Part shown: in pieces, positions 36,729 through 45,723 of the stretch
Position numbering within the stretch: the stretch's first letter is position 1
Layout of the letters: every line of letters starts with the position of its first letter
Source: Catenulispora rubra
GTDB taxonomy: Bacteria > Actinomycetota > Actinomycetes > Streptomycetales > Catenulisporaceae
NCBI RefSeq assembly: GCF_015356825.1
Contig: NZ_JAACYW010000002.1
Span: forward strand, 91,091-155,090
Reading direction: 5' to 3'
DNA length: 64,000 nt
Made by a program: the position numbers and the translations under genes
The notes under the pieces: model-generated
What the model was told of the DNA's origin: nothing
The model's database searches: none
Seen by the model: the letters and a program-made list of their open reading frames with translations, nothing else

Positions 36729-36826
36729 GGAGACGTCCTTTCGCTGCTGATATGAGCTGATGATACTCCATCAAGCGCGCCCAGCTGACTGCGCGTGACG
36801 AAATGATCTATCTCTTTCGCAACCCC

Positions 36827-37045
36827 TCATACCTCTCTTAGGCCCTTTGCCCCTCCTGGACCTTTAGCCTCGACCGCTGTCACCACTTCTAGGGCTCGCC
36901 AGTAATCGGACGGTGGCAAGTTGCCAGATGAGAAGGCACTCGAAACGGATGCGCTTGCTCCGTCTAGCCGGTCGGTGACAAACAGACTCACGGCAAGATC
37001 AAGGCGGGCACTGGCAAGACGGCGCAGCATAGAACAGACCACCAA
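36827..37045 (-). CDS. Possible small helical protein
   Basis: A 72-codon open frame beginning VVCSMLRRLASARLDLAVSL, amphipathic in its first half, with SDYWRALEVVTAVEAKG following. No clear ribosome site and no recognised family. It lies in the AT-richer patch and may be a fragment. Confidence 0.3.
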   Translation of the reverse strand: MVVCSMLRRLASARLDLAVSLFVTDRLDGASASVSSAFSSGNLPPSDYWRALEVVTAVEAKGPGGAKGLREV

Positions 37046-37538
37046 CCAGCTCGATGCTGACCGGCAGGTCTTTCCAAGCCTGCGAACTTCTCACCAATCC
37101 TGGTCAGCTGTACGCGCGTAGTGGTGAAGGTGTCCGTTCAACGCTTAAGCGAGCTCTTTTTACCCATCCATACGCTGATGCCCAGAAGATGACAGGGAGT
37201 GAGCTGCAAGAACCCTTCGATGTGTTCCATGAGGCCTACGAGCTCTCCGAGAGCCGTCAGCAGGACAACGGAGCAACTAGCTCTCTTCCGACGTACAACC
37301 GCCAGAACAAGTCTGTATGGCTCGTTGGCGACCACTCTGGACAGGATGAGGATACAAACAACAGCACCGTGCCCCAGATGGGACACGGTGCTGCTACGCG
37401 GGCAACCCTGATCGACTCGCTCTCCCCGGCCTTTGGGGGCCTGGGTTGGAGTAGGCCGGTCATGGTGTGCCGCGGGGACCTGACCCCCGAACCCGCGGAT
37501 TGAGAGAGGCTTGGGCGTTCCCCTGGCCGGTTCCTCGG
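37046..37538. other. Weakly coding stretch before sbcC
   Basis: A plus frame at 37054-37503 (ELQEPFDVFHEAYELSESRQ...) is open for 149 codons but shows no family or clear ribosome site. It contains the hairpin at 37362-37393. The end of sbcC enters from the right. Confidence 0.35.
37362..37393. terminator. Hairpin downstream of sbcDC, terminator-like
   Basis: CAGCACCGTG and its complement CACGGTGCTG form a 10-bp stem with a 12-base loop that can add three inner G-C pairs. It lies about 145 bases beyond the sbcC stop and may end the sbcDC transcript. Confidence 0.5.
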
Positions 37539-40500
37539 CTATGTCAGGGTCTGCAGCCCGTTGGCCAGATCGGCCTGCACCAACTCGTCGCGTTCCTCCT
37601 GGGTCAGCCAGCGCGCCGAGGACCCTGCCGGGGTCCTCTCCACCCACAACACGTCATCGACGGCTTCGGCGATAGCGTGCAGGTGGCTGATCACCACGAC
37701 CAGACGGTCGCCTCCAGCTTGTGCCCGTAGCACTTCCAGCGCCTCCTCAAGGGTGGTGGTGTCGAGTGCCGCGAAGCCTTCGTCGAGGAACAGCGAACCA
37801 AGGCGCGTGCCACCGCGGGAATGCATCTCGGCCAGAGCCAGCGCCAAGGCGAGCGAGGCGAGGAACTTCTCCCCGCCGGACAGCCGGTTCGGGTGGTGCT
37901 CCACACCGGAGCCTCGGCTGACGATGTCGAAGGTGTCGGCGAAGCCGAACCGGTCGTCGGACATCTGTCCCAGTAAGTCGCTGGCAACCCCGAGCAAGGC
38001 ACGGGTCCGCAGCGTGGTCAGGTGCCCGAGGAACTTGGCGTCGACGAGATCGCGTCGCAGCACACTCAACGCGTCCAGTCTCGTCTGTCCGGCTGCGATG
38101 GCGAAGTCCAGGTCGGCAGCCGGTCTGATCTGCTCTTGCGCGGTCTGTTGTTCCTCGCGTCGCCTGGCGGCCTCGCTCCTCGCGAGGCCGACGGTGGTCC
38201 CCAGAGTGATCAGCGCGTCCGGGTCTGTCAGATCGATTGAGGCGTCCAAGCCTTCGATGCCGGAGAGATTCTTGGCATGCTCACCGAGAGCGGCAACGGC
38301 GCTGACTGCGCGCGAAGCGCACCGGGCCGCGTCGGCATGTAGTTCGCGATCCAGTTGGGCGGTGGTCGTCGATAGAGCCGTGGCAAGCGATCTCAGGTCC
38401 CCGATGTCGGTGAGGTGTGTGTCGACGCGGGGCACCTCGATGTCTGCGGCCTCGCCGTTGTTCAGCAAGGAGGCAGCGTGCTGGGCGGTTTGGGACCAGG
38501 CATCGAGGGAGGCTCGTATCTGGCTCAGCGGGCGATCGATTGCGGCCGTCTCTTCCCGTTCGAGGGCGCGGTGCAGCCTGCTGACCTCGGCGGCGTCAGC
38601 GCGGGCTCGTTCCCGATCGTCGATGAGTTTTTGAACTTGGTCCATGCGGGCGTTGATCTGAGCGGCTGCTGCATCCGCTTCGGCGGCGGTGATGACGAGC
38701 GGCTCGGCGGGCAGCATCTGCCGGATGCGTGGAGGCAGGGAGCTGATCGCGACGGCCAGTCTCGCGGTTGCGGCGGTGTGCCGCTTATCGGCGGCATCGT
38801 TGTCGGCGAGCCCGCGTTCGTACGCCGTCTTGCGTTGAGCGAGGGCATTGCCGTCGGCGGTGATGGTGGCGATGTGGTCGGCTGCTTTGTTGCGCAGCTG
38901 TTCGGCGTGGCCGGCCGCGGCCTGTTCGTGCTCTACGAACGCCGTGACGATCGGCGCGGTGAGTTCCGCTGCTGTCGCGTTGTCAACGGGGGAGGCACTG
39001 AGTACCTCGATGGCGTGGTGGAGCGCCGCCTGGGCGGCGACCGTGTCGAATCGGGCGCCCGGCACGGCATCTTTCTCCGACGAGGAGAGTTTCTGCAGCA
39101 TCGCGTCAGCGGTGTCGACGGCCTGCGCAGCACGGGAGCCAGCCTTTCGGCATGCAGTCTCACGTTCCTTGAAACTGGTTTCGGCAGCTGCCAGGTCAGC
39201 CTTGGCCTCGGCGACTACAATGTTGGCGTCCACCAGCAATTCCTGGGCGTCGTGCAGGTCCGTCTTTGCTTTTCGTATGGCAGCAGTGCTGCCTTTGCCC
39301 ATGGGCTCGAAGCCGTCGGGGAGGATTCTCTGGCACACCGGGCAGTCATCGCCGGGGTGTAGTTCGGCAGCCAACTCGGCAGCACGGTCGCGTGAACGCA
39401 GGGACTCCAGAAGTTTTTGCGCGGCAGTGAGCGTCTGCTGGGCTTCCTCGGCTCGTGCTTCGGCGGGCGCGATGCGAACCTGGAGATCATCCCGTTTATG
39501 TTCCGCCACCGTTCGGGCTTGCATAGCATCGACGACCTGCTGGGCCGCAGTCACCGCCGCTGTTACCGCCTCGCGGGTTCTCGACACGTGTGTGCGGACC
39601 TTCGTGCTGAGGTCGGCTGCAGTTGCAGCCGCGGTTGTGAGGGGTTCGGCGCGGGTGGCACGGGCCTCAAGTTCCCTCTGGGCGACGGAGATGTCGGCGG
39701 CTTCGTCGGTGAGCTGCTTGGCGGCTGCAATCAGCCGATCGCCTTCTGTTCGCTGGTCCTCGGTGCGGGCGGCGAGGGTTTCCAGCAACGCTGCGGCCTT
39801 GCCTAGCGCGGTGAGTCCTTCACCATCGCGGTCCGCGCAATCGATGGCTGAGGTGAGATCGCTTTCGGCGGTGATCGCGTCGCTGGCGTGTCGGTCCAGA
39901 TCATTGCGTCGGTCGGCGATTTGAGCGGCGACGGACTCCAATCGGTCCAGGACGGCGTCCGCGTCGGTGGTGGCGAGCGTCGAGAGGTTCTGTGCCTGCG
40001 TGCGCGCCGCAGCAGCCGCGGTTTCGGCCCGGGACGCCTGGTTCTGCAATACCTTTACTGTGGAGATGGTGCTCTCGAGACGGCCGGCGATCGCCTCGGC
40101 GGCGTCAGCGGCGGCGCCGGCGTCGTTCGCGGTCTGCTCGGGGTCGGCGGGCATGGTGTCCCGCTTTACCTTGGCCGTGGCCATGAGCTGCTCGACGGAG
40201 TGCAGCTGGCGGTCGGCCTGGGCGCGGACGACCTCCAGGGAGTCAGCGCCGAACAGCTCACGGAGTAGTTTGGAGCGGTCCCTCACGGTGGCGACCAGCA
40301 ACCGGTCGAATCGGCCTTGCGGAAGCAGTGCTGTTCGCAGGAACGTCTCGTCGTTCATATCCAGCAGGGCCTTGATACGACTGTTGACGCTAGTTGCGCC
40401 GTCGGCTTCCTCGCCGGTGTCCAGGTTCTCAAGGTGGTGCCGGCCGGCGTTGGGGTTGGTGGCGTGGCTGGTGCGGTGCACCTGCCACCGCTCGTCGTCG

Positions 40501-40736
40501 TGCAGGAAGAGCAGCTCGACGCTCATGGCCGACGTACCATCGGCGATGAGCTGGCGGGATGCCTTGCCGTCCCAGGAGCTCCGGCCGAACAAGGCGAACG
40601 TGATGGCCTCCAGCAGGCTGCTCTTGCCTGCGCCGGTGTCGCCGAGTGCGGCGATGAGGGCCTTACCGGTGAAGTCCACGGTGACCGGATTCGGGTAGCT
40701 GCGGAATCCTGTCAACGACAGGGTTAGAGGCTTCAT
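37539..40736 (-). CDS. sbcC: Exonuclease subunit SbcC (SMC-like ATPase)
   Basis: The 1065-residue ATPase subunit of the SbcCD nuclease, which processes hairpins and blocked DNA ends. N-terminal ATPase half: LTLSLTGFRSYPNPVTVDF with Walker A ALGDTGAGKSSLLEAITFAL. Long coiled coils run from ~170 to ~900, broken by the zinc hook CPVCQRILPDGF. C-terminal half: signature LSGGEKFLASLALALALAEM and Walker B LGSLFLDEGFAALD. Its ATG overlaps the sbcD stop (ATGA). Length is normal for the family and no defect is seen. Confidence 0.95.
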   Translation of the reverse strand: MKPLTLSLTGFRSYPNPVTVDFTGKALIAALGDTGAGKSSLLEAITFALFGRSSWDGKASRQLIADGTSAMSVELLFLHDDERWQVHRTSHATNPNAGRHHLENLDTGEEADGATSVNSRIKALLDMNDETFLRTALLPQGRFDRLLVATVRDRSKLLRELFGADSLEVVRAQADRQLHSVEQLMATAKVKRDTMPADPEQTANDAGAAADAAEAIAGRLESTISTVKVLQNQASRAETAAAAARTQAQNLSTLATTDADAVLDRLESVAAQIADRRNDLDRHASDAITAESDLTSAIDCADRDGEGLTALGKAAALLETLAARTEDQRTEGDRLIAAAKQLTDEAADISVAQRELEARATRAEPLTTAAATAADLSTKVRTHVSRTREAVTAAVTAAQQVVDAMQARTVAEHKRDDLQVRIAPAEARAEEAQQTLTAAQKLLESLRSRDRAAELAAELHPGDDCPVCQRILPDGFEPMGKGSTAAIRKAKTDLHDAQELLVDANIVVAEAKADLAAAETSFKERETACRKAGSRAAQAVDTADAMLQKLSSSEKDAVPGARFDTVAAQAALHHAIEVLSASPVDNATAAELTAPIVTAFVEHEQAAAGHAEQLRNKAADHIATITADGNALAQRKTAYERGLADNDAADKRHTAATARLAVAISSLPPRIRQMLPAEPLVITAAEADAAAAQINARMDQVQKLIDDRERARADAAEVSRLHRALEREETAAIDRPLSQIRASLDAWSQTAQHAASLLNNGEAADIEVPRVDTHLTDIGDLRSLATALSTTTAQLDRELHADAARCASRAVSAVAALGEHAKNLSGIEGLDASIDLTDPDALITLGTTVGLARSEAARRREEQQTAQEQIRPAADLDFAIAAGQTRLDALSVLRRDLVDAKFLGHLTTLRTRALLGVASDLLGQMSDDRFGFADTFDIVSRGSGVEHHPNRLSGGEKFLASLALALALAEMHSRGGTRLGSLFLDEGFAALDTTTLEEALEVLRAQAGGDRLVVVISHLHAIAEAVDDVLWVERTPAGSSARWLTQEERDELVQADLANGLQTLT

Positions 40737-42049
40737 CGAGCATCCTCCGGCGGGGTGATTGCGGAGAGCAGCCCGGACCGGTCGATTCCGTCCAGCCCGG
40801 CCCCGGCGATGGCCGCGGACAGCAGCGTCTCCTCACAGCAGGGGGAGGGGTCGTCCGGGTCCGACTCGTCGGACAAGGCACCGAAGGCAGCCATCGCACG
40901 GTCGAGGACGACGCCGCTGGTGCCTCGGTCGTCCAGGTACGAGCGGAGAAGCTCTTCGATGCCGGGTAGTTCTTCGGTAGCCGCACTGCGATCCAGCACA
41001 CGGCTCGCCGCTCCGGGGCGGATCTCGTCGATGATGACGAGAGTCGCTTCTGGAAGCATTTTCTGGAGGGCCTCGCCCAGATGCGGGTTGGAGGCTTCGG
41101 TATTCACCACGGCTTTCACCCAGGCATCGCCGACACGGCCGGCGCGCAGCGCGATCTCGTCCAACGTGCCCTCGAGTTTGACCAGGCGGCGGCCGGACGT
41201 CAGCGGTTCCGTGGTGATACGCGGATCCCGGCCCGACCCGATTTCCGCCAGCACCACGGTCTTGGTGTCGTTGATCTCGCCGAAGTCCAGCTGCAGCGGA
41301 CTGCCGGCGTAATAGGCGGGGAAGGGCGAGCTGGTGATCGCTTGAGGCTTGTGGATGTGGCCCAGGGCGCCGTAGGCGACTCCCGGCAGAGCGCCCGCGG
41401 CGACGGCGTACTCGTCCGCGATGCTTATCGGCTTCTCCGTGCGCGACGGGACCGCCCCTTCGACATACAGGTGCGCTGCGAAGACGAGAAGGTGGTCCGG
41501 GCCTGCGCCGGCGGCCAGCCGCTGGTGGACGTCGGCTTGGACGGCACGCATCCGCTCGGCGTAGGCCGCGGTCGCAGTCGCCGGGTCGGCGAAGTCGTAG
41601 GCGAACCGGTTGGGGTGCAGGTACGGCAGTGCGCCGATGCGGATGACCGACTCTCCGTCGGCGGTCGGGTATTCAGCGGTGAGCAGTCCGTCGGGGCGGG
41701 CGTCGGTGGCGAAGCGGACCCGCGCCTGCGTTCTGTCCTGGGTGCCCATGTCGTTCAGGATGAACTCCAGGAACGTCAGCACGTTGCGCGTGTCGTGGTT
41801 GCCGGCGACGACTACTACTGGGGCGACCCGTCCGAGGCGGCGAAGCGTCTGCGCAGCGCGAACGAGGTCGTCCAGCCCCGGCCGGGGGCTGTCGAACAAG
41901 TCTCCGCTGTGCACGATGAGGTCCGGCCGGAAGTCGGCGGCGATGTCGACGATCTCGGCCAGGACGGCGTCGAATTCGGCATCGCGTCGATGGCGGCCGA
42001 TCTGGCGGCCCAGGTGCCAGTCGGAGGTGTGGAATACGCGTCCCGTCAC
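40733..42049 (-). CDS. sbcD: Exonuclease subunit SbcD (metallophosphoesterase)
   Basis: The 438-residue Mre11-type nuclease partner of SbcC. Metal-binding motifs in order: TSDWHLGRQIGRHRR, LIVHSGDLFDSPRPG, VVVVAGNHDTRN, LLVFAAHLYVEG and GALGHIHKPQAI. GTG at 42049 gives the family start (VTGRVFHTSDWHLG) and has GGAGG about 7 bases upstream; upstream open sequence is antisense to the divergent operon. A C-terminal capping region follows residue ~290. It is co-transcribed with sbcC. Confidence 0.95.
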   Translation of the reverse strand: MTGRVFHTSDWHLGRQIGRHRRDAEFDAVLAEIVDIAADFRPDLIVHSGDLFDSPRPGLDDLVRAAQTLRRLGRVAPVVVVAGNHDTRNVLTFLEFILNDMGTQDRTQARVRFATDARPDGLLTAEYPTADGESVIRIGALPYLHPNRFAYDFADPATATAAYAERMRAVQADVHQRLAAGAGPDHLLVFAAHLYVEGAVPSRTEKPISIADEYAVAAGALPGVAYGALGHIHKPQAITSSPFPAYYAGSPLQLDFGEINDTKTVVLAEIGSGRDPRITTEPLTSGRRLVKLEGTLDEIALRAGRVGDAWVKAVVNTEASNPHLGEALQKMLPEATLVIIDEIRPGAASRVLDRSAATEELPGIEELLRSYLDDRGTSGVVLDRAMAAFGALSDESDPDDPSPCCEETLLSAAIAGAGLDGIDRSGLLSAITPPEDAR

Positions 42050-42134
42050 GGGATGCCTCCAGGGGGAAGATCCGCGGGCTCGACGCAGGCGGAGGAGTGT
42101 TGGAGACGACCGTACACCAGAGCTCGGGAAAAAG

Positions 42135-42163
42135 TCTGGAAGATTCGGGAACACTGGTAAGGT
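42135..42163 (+). promoter_or_regulatory. Candidate promoter for the nuclease/helicase operon, leaderless start
   Basis: TAAGGT at 42158-42163 resembles a -10 element, with a weak -35 (TCTGGA, 42135-42140) 17 bases away. A transcript from it would start at about 42170, exactly the ATG of the first gene, implying a leaderless mRNA. Inferred from spacing alone. Confidence 0.4.
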
Positions 42164-42169
42164 GTGGCC

Positions 42170-43009
42170 ATGAGTGATCCGTTGGACGCCCTGGAAACGC
42201 GCATCAACCAGCTGCGCCGCGCCATCCGTGATGCGACCGCGACCGGGGCCGCTGAACGGGCCGCAGAGCTGCGCGCCCAACTCCGCCGTGCGGAACGGGC
42301 CTGGGACGCTCTGGTCGATACCGATGACGCTCCAGACAAGACGCATGCGCCGCAGCCGGAACCCGCGCTGAGAATGGGGGGGTCGATGCTGCCGGCCCGA
42401 GAGCACGTGCACCGGGTGTTGATGCTGCTCGGCGTGCCGGCGGCGCCGAAGCTGATCGTCAACGTGCACGAGGCGTTCTTCCCCGGCGAGTTGACCGCGG
42501 CCAAACTGTCCAGCCTGCGCCGGGACGAGGAACGTTCCTACCTGGCGGCCCCCGGCTCGCGGCCCTACTACCTGTGCCCGGCACTGGCGTATGACCTGCT
42601 GTCCCCGGTGCGCGCGCTCATCACCATCAGCACCTGGACGTTGGAGCAGCGCATTATCGGCCCGCTGTCGCCTCGCGTCGCCTACCTCAGCAGTGCGATC
42701 CGCATCGCCGAGGCGGTGCAGGCCACGGCCGGGTCCGCCGAAACCGGTCCCAGCCCGGCGGCGCTGCGACTACTCTGGCGTTTCGCGGCGAGTATCCCCG
42801 ACGCGGCGCCGACGAGCACGACCAGCCACGAGCGCCCTGTGGACCCGCGACAAGTGATGGAAGCCGCAGGCGTGGAACTCCAGGTGCACATAGACGCCGA
42901 CCGTGCCGACCGCACGACGGCAGCCCGGCGTGCACACCGGCTCACCGATGCCCAGCAACTGTTCGGCGCGGCGCTGGGCGACGCCGGCAAACTCCAAGCC
43001 GAAGCCTGA
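42170..43009 (+). CDS. Unknown protein, first gene of nuclease/helicase operon
   Basis: A 279-residue protein. Residues ~1-50 form a coiled coil (ALETRINQLRRAIRDATATG onward). The middle (REHVHRVLMLLGVPAAPKLI, NVHEAFFPGELTAAKLSSLR, YLCPALAYDLLSPVRALITI) looks like a compact winged-helix or helical domain, followed by a charged C-terminal helix. ATG at 42170 matches the candidate leaderless start; GTG 42164 is in frame. The family is not recognised. Position suggests an accessory or DNA-recognition subunit for the Cas4-like nuclease and helicase downstream. Confidence 0.75.
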   Translation: MSDPLDALETRINQLRRAIRDATATGAAERAAELRAQLRRAERAWDALVDTDDAPDKTHAPQPEPALRMGGSMLPAREHVHRVLMLLGVPAAPKLIVNVHEAFFPGELTAAKLSSLRRDEERSYLAAPGSRPYYLCPALAYDLLSPVRALITISTWTLEQRIIGPLSPRVAYLSSAIRIAEAVQATAGSAETGPSPAALRLLWRFAASIPDAAPTSTTSHERPVDPRQVMEAAGVELQVHIDADRADRTTAARRAHRLTDAQQLFGAALGDAGKLQAEA

Positions 43010-43054
43010 CCCCGCCAGCGATCCCATCTTCTTCCCCTCAAGGATCCCGACACC

Positions 43055-44206
43055 GTGAAAGCAGCAGTCGATGAACGTCTCGACGGGCTACGCGGCTCCG
43101 CACCGCGCCTGACGTACAGCGCCCGGTCTTTGGCCGCACTGGAGAACAACCCTCGCTGTACGTTGAGGGCCGTCCTGGACGCCTCCGGTTCTGACAAGGC
43201 CGCGATCGCCGCGCACGCTGGCTTCCCGACGCCGTTCGGCCAGTCGCCGTTCGCCATCGCCCGTGGCAACGCATTCGAAGCGCTGGTCAAGGCCAACGGC
43301 TGCGCGGAGCTGATCCGGGTGCTACGCGATACGTTGAAACTGACGCTGCCCGAGGTCGCGTATCAGGACCTGAACGACGTCGGCGGCAACGCCGGCCCCG
43401 AAGTCCGCCACACCCGCACCCGACAACTGCTGGTGAACACCGCACGCGGCAAGTCCCCCGGAACGCTGTACGACCACCCCATGCTGCGTCTGCAGATCGG
43501 CGGACACGCGGTGTTCCTCGAGCCTGACCTGGTGGCGTTCCGCATCGCAGACCGGTTCCACGTCGTGGAGATCAAGAGCTTCCCGATCATCGACGGCCAG
43601 GCCGACGCGGTGCAGGTCAAGGCTGCAACGACGCAGGCCGGCGCGTACGTCATCGCGTTGCGCGCCATGCTGGCCGGGGCCGGGATCGGCCCGGACGCCG
43701 TGTCCGACACCATCGTGCTCGTCGCACCCAAGGACTTCACCAACAGCCCCACCGCGGCGTTCGTCGACGCACGGAAGCAGGTCGCCACGCTGACCCGCCA
43801 ACTGACCCGGATCGAGCGCATCGGCGACCTGGTGTCCCTTCTACCCGAAGACCTCACGTTCGATCTTGACGTCGATGAGTCCGGCCAGGCACAGCGCCCG
43901 GCCGAAGAACTCGCCGAAGCCTTGGACCAGGTGCCCGCGCTGTACCGCCCGGACTGCCTGAGCCACTGCGAGATGGCCTTCTTCTGCCGGTCCCGTGCTC
44001 GGGCATGCGCATCTCTGGACGTGCTCGGCCCCGCGGTGCGCGAACAACTCGGCGGAATCGACACCGCCACCATGGCCCTGGGCCTGGCGCGCGGCGAGCT
44101 CACACCGGATGCGGACCAAGCCGAGATGGCCGCCGCACTGCGGCACGCCGCGCGCCTGCGCACTGAGGTCCTCGCTCAGGCCGGCGGGGCAGGAGCCGCA
44201 GCATGA
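43055..44206 (+). CDS. Cas4/RecB-like PD-(D/E)XK nuclease with predicted Fe-S cluster
   Basis: A 383-residue nuclease. The catalytic triad is visible as Asp158 in FLEPDLVAF and Glu172-x-Lys174 in FHVVEIKSF, followed by Gln194 in TTQAGAYVIAL (the RecB-family Q). Four cysteines fit the Cas4/AddB-type cluster: Cys35 (NPRCTLR) near the N-terminus and Cys301, 305 and 311 (CLSHCEMAFFC) near the C-terminus, with Cys318 an alternative. The stop overlaps the next ATG. No cas genes or CRISPR repeats are nearby, so the role is probably DNA-end processing with the helicase encoded two genes downstream. Confidence 0.8.
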   Translation: MKAAVDERLDGLRGSAPRLTYSARSLAALENNPRCTLRAVLDASGSDKAAIAAHAGFPTPFGQSPFAIARGNAFEALVKANGCAELIRVLRDTLKLTLPEVAYQDLNDVGGNAGPEVRHTRTRQLLVNTARGKSPGTLYDHPMLRLQIGGHAVFLEPDLVAFRIADRFHVVEIKSFPIIDGQADAVQVKAATTQAGAYVIALRAMLAGAGIGPDAVSDTIVLVAPKDFTNSPTAAFVDARKQVATLTRQLTRIERIGDLVSLLPEDLTFDLDVDESGQAQRPAEELAEALDQVPALYRPDCLSHCEMAFFCRSRARACASLDVLGPAVREQLGGIDTATMALGLARGELTPDADQAEMAAALRHAARLRTEVLAQAGGAGAAA

Positions 44207-45723
44207 GCAAGGTGTCAGCGATGGCGCATCTGGAGGCGATGGAGCAGATGCGTGCTGTGCCGCTCACCGTCTTCCGTCACCGCCGCCTGTCGATCAAACC
44301 CCTGGTGATCGTGCCGCTGACCATGGCCGGCGAGGCTGGTGCCCCGTTGGCGGCGATGATCGGGACGTCCCGGACGGCCCCGAAGCTGCTGGTCGTTGAC
44401 CAGCCCCGGAACAGAGACCAGCGCTTCGCATTTGCCGCCGACCTCGGCCGGATCGTGATGGACTATATCGACTCCCATCGACTGCACCGACGCGACGTCA
44501 CCTCCCGCGGCGAGGGCCCGACTTCCCGGTATGTCGAGGCCCCGCAGATCCTGGTCCCCAACCTCGGCGGCATCAAAGCCCTGACTGACCTTGGCCGGAT
44601 GTGCCGGTTCCGCAAGACCGAGGGTGCCTACTCGGTGCCGCTGGTGGTGCCCCAGCTGGGAATGTGGCTGACCTTCCTGGCCGAAACTGCCGAGCAGGCA
44701 GGCACGTCGATGCTGCTGCCGGTCACTGGGATGCTCGCCGAGCACTGGGCTACCGGGCAGAGTGCCACGGAGGATCAGAACCTTGCCTCGATCATGGGCT
44801 GGATTGCTCCGCCGGAGGGCTTGAGTGTCGAGCAGGCCATCACCGACGCCGAGAATCCGGCTGTGTGTCCACCGGCGGGCCCTGCGACCTCTCCGGAGTT
44901 CGACAAGACCTGTCTCGCGCCGGCGATAAAGCGATTCGACGACGCCCGTGCCCGCGGCGACGCCGCAGCGACCGCCACTGCCGAGGCCGACTTGCGGGAG
45001 CTGATCGGCGAGCAGATCAAACCCACCTGGCGGCTGATGTGGGCGGCAGTGTCCCTGTTGCGCGCCGTCGCGGAGGCACCGCGCACGACCGCTCGATTCG
45101 AACGCGACCTGGCCTCCTTCACCGCCTACTCCGACCGCCAAGACGACGGCGCCCTGCCACAACGCAAACGCGACGCAGCGATCGGCGCAGCCAGGCGCCT
45201 GAGCCGGCTGGAGCGGGCCCAGGCCGATTTCGAGGCCGACATGGCCTTCGACGACCCACTGGTGCTCGCCGACCGGCGCAGCATCGGCGAGGCGTTCGCC
45301 GGCGTCGTCACCGCAGCCGAGCCCGACCGGGTGGTCACCAGGGCAAACAACCGGCGTGTGCCCCGGCCGCGGATCACCGTGACCACCGCCGACCCGGTCC
45401 GCGTGGCCCCGGGGGTCACCCTGATCAGCCCGTCCATGCCGAACAACCACAAGGCCCTGATCATCAGCTCGGTTCCGGACGGGGAGTCGACGCGCGTAGT
45501 CGTGGAGATCTGCGGCGGCATGGGACGCAGCGTCGTCCCGCAGAAGGGCTCCGTGCCCGCGCTGGGGCAGCGCATCACCTACTTGCCCGACCCTGGCTGG
45601 CGGCCGACCCCGGTGTTCCCGGAGCAGGACAGCCTTCCCTGGACGCACAGCAGCCTGGCCGACGACGACTCCGACACCAACCCCGAAGACGACGCCGCCG
45701 AGGAGTGGGGCAATGCAGACTGA
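44203..45723 (+). CDS. Unknown 506-residue protein coupled to Cas4-like nuclease and helicase
   Basis: The ATG overlaps the nuclease stop (ATGA), and the 3' end overlaps the helicase gene by 11 bases, so it belongs to the same complex or pathway. Recognisable features are general: an N-terminal alpha/beta region (FRHRRLSIKPLVIVPLTMAG, KLLVVDQPRNRDQRF), a helical middle (~210-370) and a beta-rich C-terminal domain with GVTLISPSMPNNHKALIISS and an acidic tail. No catalytic motif is obvious. A substrate-binding or scaffold role is inferred from coupling. Confidence 0.75.
   Translation: MSKVSAMAHLEAMEQMRAVPLTVFRHRRLSIKPLVIVPLTMAGEAGAPLAAMIGTSRTAPKLLVVDQPRNRDQRFAFAADLGRIVMDYIDSHRLHRRDVTSRGEGPTSRYVEAPQILVPNLGGIKALTDLGRMCRFRKTEGAYSVPLVVPQLGMWLTFLAETAEQAGTSMLLPVTGMLAEHWATGQSATEDQNLASIMGWIAPPEGLSVEQAITDAENPAVCPPAGPATSPEFDKTCLAPAIKRFDDARARGDAAATATAEADLRELIGEQIKPTWRLMWAAVSLLRAVAEAPRTTARFERDLASFTAYSDRQDDGALPQRKRDAAIGAARRLSRLERAQADFEADMAFDDPLVLADRRSIGEAFAGVVTAAEPDRVVTRANNRRVPRPRITVTTADPVRVAPGVTLISPSMPNNHKALIISSVPDGESTRVVVEICGGMGRSVVPQKGSVPALGQRITYLPDPGWRPTPVFPEQDSLPWTHSSLADDDSDTNPEDDAAEEWGNAD

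Noticed and set aside
42050..42469. 140-codon N-terminal extension of SbcD
   Set aside because: It is antisense to the divergent operon and unrelated to SbcD; GTG 42049 matches the family start with a ribosome site.
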